Below are positions 32,212 through 40,938 of a DNA stretch of 64,000 bases, piece after piece. Positions within the stretch are counted from its first letter, which is position 1, and the number at the start of each line of letters is the position of its first letter. The translations under genes were made by a program, and so were the position numbers. The DNA is from Deroplatys truncata (Eukaryota > Arthropoda > Insecta > Mantodea > Mantidae), in NCBI GenBank assembly GCA_030765065.1, contig CM060978.1, positions 116,479,692 to 116,543,691 of the forward strand. Reading direction: 5' to 3'. The notes beneath the pieces were generated by a model, which saw only the letters and a program-made list of their open reading frames with translations, ran no database searches and had not been told where the DNA came from.

Positions 32212-33720
32212 TATTTTATTTCTTAGTTTAGCATGTTTAAGAGTTAGAGTGCATCATCTTTTAGTTTTTCATTGACTTTTGCAAATACATCGTTGAAATA
32301 CCTGAACCATGTTTTGAAGATGTGGGAAAATGCTTTGTTGATTTGGGTTTCAAAGTAGCTCATAAATAGATTTGCAAGAAATGGTGATAGGGGGCTTTCC
32401 AGAATAAGACTGATTTTTGTTTGTAGTACTTTCCTTTAAAGCCTAAGAAAGATTGGTCATTGCAGATGTTTATAAGCTTTGAGTATTCTTCAATTTCTTC
32501 TTTCTGTAGGTCTAGGGATTCAAACCATTGATTGCAGTATTGTATGGGTAGTTTGGGTATTGGGATACTTGGAAATAAGGAGCTGACATCAAAAGAGACT
32601 AGCATGTCATTAGGTATGTCTTATCTTAATGACCAGATAGATCTATTGAGTTATATATGCTCAGAGTTTTGAATCTTGGGAAGATATGCACTGTTTTGTT
32701 TAGCCATTTGGTTAGGTGATAAGCAGGTGCTTGATATTGTTCACAATGAGTCTCATCTTGTTTGCCAGTTTGTGAATTTTGGGTAGTCCACATATATTGG
32801 GGATATACTTTTATTTCCTAGTGTTCTACTTTTCAGACAATCTGGCTGGTATTTACTGCTTCATTTATGGAAGTTGTGCATTTGTGCAATGTGTTGGACT
32901 TGACTGGTGAATTTGTCATTGTTCAATGCTGCTTCTATGTATTTCACATAGTCATTTCATTTAGGATAATTAGTTTGTTTTACTTATCTGCTTTGGTGCA
33001 AATGATATCTTATTAATTTGTTTTACTTATTTGCTTTGGTGCAAATGACTACTTTTTTGTTTATGGAATTGATAATGTTATTAAATGGATTTCTTTTACG
33101 TTTGTCTTTCGCTAGGGGTTTTTCACATTTCTGTCTTATTGCATTTTGGTGGAAAGGACTTATTTTTTGTTTATGGATTTGATAATGTTATTAAATGGAT
33201 TTCTTTTACATTTGTCTTTCTGAATGTTTGCTAGGGGTTTTTCACATTTCTGCCTTATTGCATTTTTTCTGGACAAAGTTTTTTCCTTCTATTGCTACCT
33301 CAACCTTTACTTTAAATTCATCTATGTTGGAATATTGCACCAAGTCTTTAGTCCTTTACTTAAGAAATCTATTTCTTCTTTTTTGAATGTTTGGTCCGAG
33401 AGGTTCACTACAATTCGGGGTTTGTTTATATGTGGTTTCCGACTTAAGTTTTGAACTTTTTTTGACCTCTGACTTTTTTGTGTATGTGATTGTATAAATT
33501 TTTTTCAAGGTTTGTCCACAATGTTGCTCCTACTGTTTTTGAGAGTTTAAGGTGAGAATAAGTATTGATGTCTAGATCCACCAGGATATTATAGTGCTTA
33601 GAACTTTATCTGAATGACCTTCCTTTCGAGTGTTGTTTCTTTGCATCTGTTTTTATTGTATTTAACAAATTTTCCAACAAATTTTAAGATATACATTTCT
33701 TCTTAAACTTATTGAGAAAT
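32212..33720 (-). pseudogene. PLE-1 reverse transcriptase relic, N-terminal and palm part
   Basis: On the minus strand: 'RIVVNLSDQTFKKEEIDFLS' near 33420, typical of the conserved Penelope N-terminal block. Then comes a lysine-rich linker. Then 'MLVSFDVSSLFPSIPIPKLP' (32605), whose FDV carries the first palm aspartate. Then 'SPLSPFLANLFMSYFE', and 'RYFNDVFAKV', where the expected YVDD reads YFND. The reading ends where PLE-2 is inserted and continues at 30564. Stops and a 110-bp tandem duplication (33061-33290) disable it. Confidence 0.7.
33061..33290. repeat. Tandem duplication, 110-bp period
   Basis: TTATGGAATTGATAATGTTA at 33061 recurs as TTATGGATTTGATAATGTTA at 33171, and both continue to 'TTTTTCACATTTCTG.CTTAT'. 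A shorter duplication (TTTGCTTTGGTGCAAATGA) lies just upstream at about 32975-33045. Confidence 0.75.
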
Positions 33721-33917
33721 TTTATATCTGCTTTGATTAGTCGCTGCATTTCTTTAAATTTTAAGTAATGCTTGATCTCACCAAGCACATGGTTGAAAGA
33801 AGCATTGCATTTTGTAGCTTACCTCGTCCATCTTTGATATCATTAACATGCCAAAGTCCCTTCCAGATGACATAGCGGCCAAATAATTGATAAAAAACTG
33901 GAAGTGGTACACAGGGA

Positions 33918-34256
33918 AGTGCAATGAGCAGTAGCCTCTCACCTCTGGAGCAGAAATTACAAGATAGAAAATAATGTACACCTGTTAAGATCGATATAAC
34001 CACCACTAGAACTGGACATCTGGGAAAAGATGTTTATGATGAAACAAAAAGCCAAACAAAAAAATTCTTGCTGAAGACAACGCACTTAACAAGTTCATCA
34101 ATTGACTGATAGTCAGATACAGTCAGTCCATGGAGGATATCAGGAACAAGTCCGATAGTCAAAATCTGCTGCTGATGATATAGGCAACATCACTTATGAA
34201 ACAAGTTCAGGTAATTAACTGTCTAGTGAAGTAACTCAAGTGTAAATTCAGCTCAC
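33918..34256 (-). repeat. PLE-1 right inverted arm
   Basis: Inverted partner of 28628-28950. The better preserved hammerhead-like core lies at 34172-34202. Confidence 0.65.
34172..34202 (+). ncRNA. Hammerhead-like core, PLE-1 right arm
   Basis: CTGATGA, T, a helix ATAGG with CTTAT (one G-U pair), then GAAAC. A GTC occurs 19 bases downstream. It has the same architecture as the other cores although the stem sequence is entirely different, so the structure rather than the sequence is conserved. Confidence 0.45.
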
Positions 34257-34688
34257 ATTACAATTTAATAGTACAATATGCGCTTCACTTTGTACCATTT
34301 CCAGTTTTTTGAAATTTTGATTTGTTCAAGGTTGTTACATTTTTTAGACTTCAGCACATCACTTGGAAAGTGGATGCAAAAACATTAAGTAAACATTGTA
34401 ATAATTATTACAAAATTCATAATATATTAACATTGCAGATTGCTATGTATGAAAAACAGGATTATGAAAATAATTTGTAATTGCTGCAGCAGCCCTTAAA
34501 CTGTGCTGGATACTGTGTGAATTGCATGCTGTGTTGAGTAGGACCTGAAGAAGGATGATTTTTTTTATAGTTGCAGGCTGTACATTTTATTTGTCATGAA
34601 GACAACTCAAATACATAAAAGTTTTGTCCAAATCATTAGAGCATTTTCTTAGCAAATGAGAAAAGAGAATAATATAAATGGAAACTTC
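34257..34688. other. Non-coding, nothing recognised
   Basis: AT-rich intronic sequence between PLE-1 and dispersed-repeat copy D. Confidence 0.35.
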
Positions 34689-36430
34689 TTACTTTCTCTA
34701 CCACCTACATAGTGGGTAGAGAAGGTACTGCATTCCACCCAAAAACTTGATACCGAGATTTCACTGAAAATACATGTTTTGAGGCCCCTGAATCCATAAA
34801 TAGCATTTTTAGAAAAAGGTGTATGAATGGCATAACTCAAAAATGAAAAGTTGGATTTGTACCAAACTTGGTATTTAAGTTCAGTGTCTTCCAAGGATGC
34901 TGTAGTGGGAATATATAGACACACGATGAGGTGCCATGTTGGAGCTGGCATGCTGTGGTGTGTGAGCTGTTTCTGGGTTCAACTCTCTGCTGCGGCTTTG
35001 GATCTGGTTGCCCTGTATTCTGTAATTTGTGGTTGCATTATTCGAAATAGCTGCTCCAATAAAAAGTTGGTAATATTGCATCTACCTGGTGTGGCAGAAG
35101 TGCAGGTTGGTGGTATACAAACTTAATTCGGTGATTCTTGGTCCGTGCTGTTACGTTATAAGAATTTTGTGAAAGTTTTACTTTAATTTGTTATGCATCT
35201 GGCTTATTTATATGATTTTAAATGCGTTTAGCTCAGCAATGAGTATGATTCTTTTTCAATCTACAGGGATTTTATAAAGTATTTGAGAAAAGGTAAGCAA
35301 ATTAAATCACAATATCAATAATAATTGGGCTCATGTAAAACTGTTTAATTTCCTTTCAGGCAATCTGAATTTTATTGTACTACAATAAATACCTAATATG
35401 GTTCCAATTTATTTCATTTCTATAGTTCAATAACTCACTGAATATCACCAATGTTTGCTGACTATTCATTTTAGTACATAAAACAATGTAATATGCTTCA
35501 CAATTGAAAATAATTGGCTTGACCATTGCTCAGGATGTTTGCATCTCAAAAGTTTTCTTGAGAGTATCTAAAAAAATTGAATGTTATTTACTTTACTTTT
35601 TATGCTGTTATTAAGCATAAAGAAATAAATTCTAACATACATGCAAATTATTTGCACCAAACAATTTACATTTGACTGCAAATAACAAATTAGCAATATT
35701 AATTCCTTATTTCACTATCTCTGGTTTAGTTTTCTCTCTTAATTGCATTCCTGTTGTATATTTATTTTGCAAATGCATTGTTTTTGCTATTTTAGATTAA
35801 CATTCCTTAATAGCATTAGTCACTTTTCTTCTTTCTTTTTATATTAAACAAATTAATTCATAATGTAAACCTTCTTTGCAAATATTTTAAATCTTGTACA
35901 TAGTATTTTCAACAATTCTTAATTCAAAATTTTTAACACAATAATACACAGCATGATAAATGTGTCAAGCATTTTTCATCTCTTAAAATTACAATTCTCA
36001 CTTCCCTTTAGATCATTTAAAATTCACACATCTGTTTCAAGTCATTTAAATTCTGCATCAATATGACACGAAAGTTTTCAAGAAAATCCCCCACCCCAAC
36101 TACCCTTTACATGGAACATTTTTTGAAAATTTTTATTTTCTAAGAAATGCTCTAACAATTTTGATTAAAGTACTACATATTAAAGATATTTACATACAAA
36201 TAAAATGTATATATTGAATTTTCTGGGAGTAGCTCTTCATTTGGAAGGAATTTTGCATAATTTTGTATAACTGGTAAATGTTAAACAGTAGACGAAAACG
36301 TACTACACAAATAATGTAGATCTCTTTAAAATGCACAATTTATTTCAAATAAGTTTTTTTGTGGCATAAGCCATTTCTGAGATATCCATTATTAATGATT
36401 CAAATTGTTCATTTTTTGGTCATTCTTTAA
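34689..36430 (-). repeat. Dispersed 0.9-kb repeat, copy D, split by an insertion
   Basis: The left part (34689-34902) covers the hairpin end to '..TTCCAAGGATGC'. The right part (36063-36430) resumes at 'GACACGAAAGTTTTCAAGAA'. In copies A and E these two points are adjacent ('GATGCGACACGAAGG'). A 1.16-kb sequence therefore inserted at this point. The far end is missing beyond 36430. Confidence 0.65.
34903..36062 (+). mobile_element. Insertion in copy D, possibly a truncated LTR element
   Basis: The insert begins TGTAGTGGGAATATATAG. About 170 bp in it shows CCAATAAAAAGTTGGTAATA, ending in TATTGCA, followed by TGGTGTGGCAGAAGTG, which resembles a tRNA-Leu-type primer site (TGGTGTCAGAAGTG). That would be a short LTR followed by a primer site. 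No second LTR or coding region was found, so the call is tentative. Confidence 0.35.
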
Positions 36431-36601
36431 AGTCCTTTCAACGTTCAGTTGTTTCTCATGCTTCTCATAATTTGAACACATTGATAAAACTTACAAGAAA
36501 CACTTACTATTAGAAGAAAGGAGTGCTAAGCAAGCAGTGGAAGAGAGTGGATGTGTGTGGAGGAAGCTCCTGGAATGGAAGAAAGAAGGGCTTAAGTAAC
36601 C

Positions 36602-37018
36602 ATGGGAATTGGTATTGAGGTGCACAGAGCAAGAATTGGAGCATTTAATAAATTAAAATGGAAGGATTTCAAAACAAACAAAGGTGTAGAAGAGATGGTA
36701 AACATGTTTCTTCTCACATGTGTAATAGGTATACTATTGGTAATTGGTGGAGTTGAAATCAACCCTGGGCCAAATGGGGATCGAAACGTCATGGAACAAA
36801 CATTCGCATACATTAAAGATATGGATGAGAGATTAGGAAATAAACTCAATGGAATGGAAAAGGAACTAGTAGATATTAAGGGAGAGATTAAAAATGAAAT
36901 GCAACATATACGAAATGAGGTACAGAAAGTTAAAAGAAGAGTTGAGCTGCTAGAAGAGAGACACCGAAGATTTAATTTGGTTATAGCAGGTGTGAAAGGA
37001 ATGGAGTATGGCCTGTAG
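36602..37018 (+). pseudogene. LINE ORF1 protein, N-terminal part with 2A-like motif
   Basis: ATG 36602 opens a 138-codon frame. Residues about 38-60 are 'MFLLTCVIGILLVIGGVEIN' followed by PGP. This is a hydrophobic stretch ending in a 2A-like GGVEINPGP, known from the N-termini of several LINE proteins; canonical active 2A reads D-V-E-x-NPGP, here G replaces D. Residues 65-120 form a predicted coiled coil ('MEKELVDIKGEIKNEMQHIR'), then 'RRFNLVIAGVKG' starts the RNA-binding region. A one-base loss at about 37010 ends the frame, and 37054-37992 continues it. Confidence 0.6.
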
Positions 37019-37053
37019 ATGAGGTCAGAGAGATTATAGAATGAAAGCTTGGC

Positions 37054-37992
37054 TTGAAGCTTCAGGGCTGGGAGATTAGTGAAGCATTTAGAGTGGGGAG
37101 ATCAAGAGGAGCCAGAATGATAGTTGCAAGATTTACGTCAGTGCAGTTTGTTTATGAAGTATTGAAGAAATCAAAGCTACTAAAAGGAACAAATATCTTT
37201 ATAAATAGAGATTTATCGGTGGAACAACGGGCCTTGAAGAAGGATTTAGTACAACAAATGATGCTGGCAAGAATGGAAGGGAAACGGGCCTTCATAAAGA
37301 ACTTACGATTATGGGTTGATGGGCGTATGGTGATGGGATACGAAAGTGACACAAGGAACAGCAGATCGCAGGAGCAGGATATGATTCAGCGAAATACATT
37401 TGCGACTAGAGCGAAGGAATGCAGAGGAAGTCCAAAGAGCAATCGGAGACCAGAGGATAAGGATCGACATATGGAAGTTACATCACCGGCACGTGGGGCT
37501 GGCGGAAAGAAGATGACGGTGTTAGAGGGTAGGCGTGGCCAAGACGCAGGCAGAACGGCAGATCAGAGTGACGCAAGGGCATCAGCTGGCGAAACAAGGA
37601 AAATGGAAGTTATGTCACAGCTACGTGGGGCTGGTGGGAAGAAGATAGCTGAGTCAGAGAAGAGATTAGGAGCCGAGGCAGTGACATCAGATCAGAGTCA
37701 TGTATGGACAACAGCTGGCAAAGTTAGGAAAGTGGCATCATCGAGGAGGGAGGGAGTTCAATCGTCACGTGATATGATTGCGGGCAGGGCAGAGGCGTGG
37801 TTTCAGAGTGGTGAATTGGTGGAAGAAGAAAGTATTGTGTTGACACCCAATGGGAGTCTACGGATTTTGGACAGAAACATAGCGGGACCGTTAGAGGAGC
37901 CACCAGAAATAGATTTATGGAGTAGGAAACTGTGCCATACATATAGAAATAGTGCAGGCTCTGTGAGAAGTATGGGAAAACAGAAGCAGTAA
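37054..37992 (+). pseudogene. LINE ORF1 protein, RNA-binding and basic tail
   Basis: The frame continues the ORF1 after a frameshift and an in-frame TGA. 'GWEISEAFRVGRSRGARMIV', 'RFTSVQFVYEVLKKSKLLKG', 'FINRDLSVEQRALKKDLV' and 'KNLRLWVDGR' match the RRM and C-terminal domain of L1-type ORF1 proteins (transposase_22). They bind LINE RNA as trimers. Residues 110-270 are a low-complexity, basic region containing two similar blocks (…VTSPARGAGGKKM… and …VMSQLRGAGGKKI…), an internal duplication of about 45 residues. Confidence 0.6.
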
Positions 37993-38509
37993 AAATGAGG
38001 AAGTATATAGAATAGGGAGGGAGAGTGACTATAGAATGTATAGAAAGGAACAAAGTAGACAAAGTAAAGACAAGGTATTGATAAGCAAGTGATAGATTTT
38101 ATGAAATCGTGAAGTGAATGATTTAGATGTAAAGGACGGTAAATACGAGAGGGCTAGGAGGGAGAGGTACATTTCTTAGTATGAACGAGCAAGTGTTGTT
38201 ATGGACGATTAGTGCGGGGTACAAGTAAACATTCTCTAAATTGCTTCTAATAGTTCCCATTTCCCACTGATAGGGAGTATTAAAGACGCGTAGGAAGCAA
38301 GGGAAGGAGATGGGAAGGGGAGAAGAACAGTAAGCAGTATACTGAATTTAAATGAGAAACGTTAGCGATATGAAGCTAACTCAATACACATGCTTTGTAA
38401 ATGCGGAAGCTTGGGTACGATCGGCAAAAGGAGCCAGGGCTCGACGCTGATCATGCCCAAATGTATTGTATTAGCTCAACACTCAAAGATATCATATCAT
38501 TAGAAGAAA

Positions 38510-38774
38510 ATACTTATTTTTTTGCATTGAAACAAAGTGAAAATTGAGCAAGAGAGAGTTTTGCAAGTGAATAAAACTGAACAATTCATCTATTCTGAAT
38601 AGGCAATGAGATGATTTTATAACAGTGCTTGAATGTATGATTTTGTACAGATTTAACATAAATGGGCAATTTTTACATGTAATAGTAGCTATTTCTTAAG
38701 GACCTTATTTGATACTTCAGCATGGTATACTATATAATAGTTATGTAATTAGCGATACTTATATACTGATATTT
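38510..38774. other. Intronic spacer
   Basis: AT-rich sequence between the half-LINE and the terminal-inverted-repeat element; nothing recognised. Confidence 0.35.
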
Positions 38775-38965
38775 ATTTTCCCGGTAATGTTGCTCCAGAG
38801 GTCAGCGTGTCATGGCGGATGATGTAAATGCGCAATGTCAGGTACCAACTGTTAAACGGAAAAAATGCTGTCGCATTAGTAAAACCGGAAATAGTTTGGT
38901 ATTGTTGTGAACTTTTATACGCTGCCGTAATAGAAAAGCGCAAAATAGTGAATAAATGCAAAACA

Positions 38966-39475
38966 ACTGAATATTAACCGCGAAACAGTAAATAGACATT
39001 AAAATTTAATAATAACCGCGAAGCAGTAAAAAATATTGTCTACTGCGTGGCATTTAGTAATGACCATTGGCGCTTGTGCACTACTAAATAAATGTAAAGA
39101 ACCTCAAGCCTGATAAACAGACCTCAGCAAAATTACCTGCCTTTCATGCCCAATATAGAATGGGACTTTAAGGACCACAGCAGTTAAAGAACGTCCATAA
39201 ATAAAATTCAATTTAATGTTTCAACTGAATGATTACCTTGCAACAGTAAGCAAATGTAATATAACTAAATGATTACCGCATAGCAGTAAACAAATTTAAC
39301 AGAACTAAATAATTACCGCAATGCAGTAAATAAATGTAATAGAAGTAAATAATTACTGCGACGCAGTAAACAAATGTAATAAAACTAAATAATTATCGCA
39401 TAGCAGTAAACAAATATAACAGAACTAAATAATAACCACAACGCAATAAGTAAATGTAATATAACTAAATAATAA
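38966..39475. repeat. 40-bp tandem repeat array
   Basis: The unit is approximately ACCGCATAGCAGTAAACAAA plus TTTAACAGAACTAAATAATT. About six units run from 39226 to 39475, and two diverged ones lie at 38970-39040 on the other side of a SINE insertion (39098-39218). Confidence 0.8.
39098..39218 (+). repeat. SINE copy 3
   Basis: It matches the reverse complement of copies 1 and 2: 'AACCTCAAGCCTGATAAACA', 'CCCAATATAGAATGGGAC', and a tail ending ATAAATAAAATTCAATTTAA. Only the 3' 120 bp are present (5'-truncated). Confidence 0.7.
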
Positions 39476-40212
39476 CGAATGCTACTATAATTATGTCCAA
39501 GGACATATCTGCTCTTTCACAATGCAATTGTTAGCCTTAATAAAGGCTGTTTTGCATTGATGCATATAAGACAATGAAAAAATATAAAATTTTGGATGAA
39601 AAGGAAGTTCTGAGCAGAAGACAAACCGAAAGGGAGCTGCGAAGATGTTATGTTGCAGGATAATTATCGAAGAGTGTCACAAGAAAATTCTGAAACACTC
39701 TCTGAATGGGACAGCTGTTCCTGTACATGAACTCATGCAAGTATGAATTGAAGAGCTCCTGAGAAGTGCCGAACTGCCTTCTAAGCTTGCTAGCTCTTCT
39801 GCAAGTTGTTCTATGTCCCAATTTTCCATTAGGACAGCATCATTATTTAAGATCTCATTCTCCGTAACGATTCATAAGTTGTCCATGTTGACTGTTGACA
39901 AAATCACGCCGGAATACATAACTAATTCAATAAATCACGACAGAATACATAACCGGAAGTGCTTAAACAACTTTGGGGCATATAAAAAGCCAAATGTCAC
40001 ACATTCGCAGAATTTTAACGTTGTTTTTTCCTACAGGGTAGCCTGCTAACATTGCGCGGCACCCGCCATGACACGTCGACCTCTGGAGCAACATTACCAA
40101 TTTCCCCATTACATTTAATAAAAAAAAATTAATTTTATTGCTAAAATATCAAAAGTAATTTATAAAAATGCAGTACAATATGGTATGTAATAAGTGGCTT
40201 TATTTTCCACAG

Positions 40213-40938
40213 AGTGCTTCAGATTCGGTGTTGACTGGTCGCAGCAATCAGGTCAACAACAGAAGTTTTATAGGGAGTGGAGGCCCTCCTTCTTTACCAA
40301 GCAAGCCTCCAGTTGGGGGCTATGGAAAGCCAAATGTGGCACCAAAACCACCTGGAATTGCCCAGAACTCTAGCAGTACACCAAGCAAACCTTCACCTCC
40401 ACCAAAGAAACTAATGATGAATGGCAGTGGTAATGCCAGCCCAACTGGAAATCCCAGCCGCACCCCAGTCACTAGAGCTCAGAGCATGCGTGTTCCACGA
40501 TCACCTCCTGTGGCACCACAGCAAACCCCACCTTTCCCTCCAGTGGGAAAGAACTTAGCCAATTATAGGAGTAATAGCATGACAGGAACAGGGTTACCTT
40601 CATTTCATCAATCACAAGACTCATTACACCAATACAGATCAAATCCTCCTCCTCCTCCACGAACTGCTACTTTACCATCAAACTTGAATCACCATGGGCT
40701 AAAGCCTGCAGCACCACTTCCTCCCCCTAACACTCCACCTCCTCCCACTCCAGGTTATAGGCCACTTAAACCACCTGTTGTCCGGCCACCACCTCCTCCT
40801 TCACGTCCTCCAGGTAGTATGATAGCTCCACCACTATGTCCTCCTCCACCACCTCCTACTACAGCACCTCCACCACCCCCTCATAGGACTTCGCCTGCTC
40901 CGCCTCCACCTTCAGCGCAGACGAGACTAGCACCTACG
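40213..40938 (+). CDS. Proline-rich WIP/verprolin-like protein, large exon
   Basis: A 242-codon exon with acceptor TATTTTCCACAG and donor ACG|GTGAGT, phase 0 at both ends. It begins SASDSVLTGRSNQVNNRSF. Notable features are 'KPNVAPKPPGIAQN', 'RAQSMRVPRSPPVAPQ', 'SFHQSQDSLHQYRS' and, in the last 100 residues, repeated polyproline runs of 5-7 (for example 'RPPPPPSRPPGS' and 'PPPPPHRTSPAPPPP') suited to profilin, SH3 or WW partners. This composition and order fit the central region of WIP/verprolin, a cytoplasmic scaffold that stabilises WASP and promotes actin polymerisation. The exon is not interrupted and its codon use is ordinary, so the gene is probably active. The defining WH2 and WASP-binding domains are not in this exon, so another polyproline adaptor remains possible. 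Confidence 0.65.

Larger units (their letters stand above)
28628..34256 (-). mobile_element. Old Penelope-like element (PLE-1) with nested insertions
   Basis: Inverted arms of about 320-340 bp (28628-28950 and 33918-34256) bracket relics of a Penelope-type reverse transcriptase and GIY-YIG endonuclease on the minus strand. Subtracting the nested dispersed repeat (28967-29805), SINE (30084-30341) and younger Penelope element (30576-32200) leaves about 2.9 kb, near the usual length. All coding parts are broken by stops and frameshifts. Confidence 0.75.
36520..38498 (+). mobile_element. ORF1-only LINE (half-LINE) with target duplication
   Basis: Flanked by the 11-bp duplication ATTAGAAGAAA (36509-36519 and 38499-38509). 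The 1.98-kb insert contains an ORF1-type gene and about 500 bp of 3' sequence ending in ATATCATATC. It has no endonuclease or reverse transcriptase region. The exact duplication shows it inserted as this unit, so it is a non-autonomous LINE derivative analogous to mammalian HAL1 rather than a copy later deleted in place. Confidence 0.75.
38783..40098. mobile_element. Terminal-inverted-repeat element with internal tandem array
   Basis: The ends are inverted repeats of about 38 bp (GGTAATGTTGCTCCAGAGGT on the left, its reverse complement on the right), with looser similarity further in. Flanking octamers ATTTTCCC (38775-38782) and AATTTCCC (40099-40106) differ at one base and may be an 8-bp duplication, which would suggest hAT-like mobilisation. 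The interior is non-coding and dominated by 40-bp tandem repeats. A SINE copy interrupts the array. Confidence 0.65.

Noticed and set aside
38966-39475. Possible CRISPR-like array
   Set aside because: Units are contiguous 40-bp tandem repeats with no unique spacers, no cas genes are present, and the context is a eukaryotic transposon.
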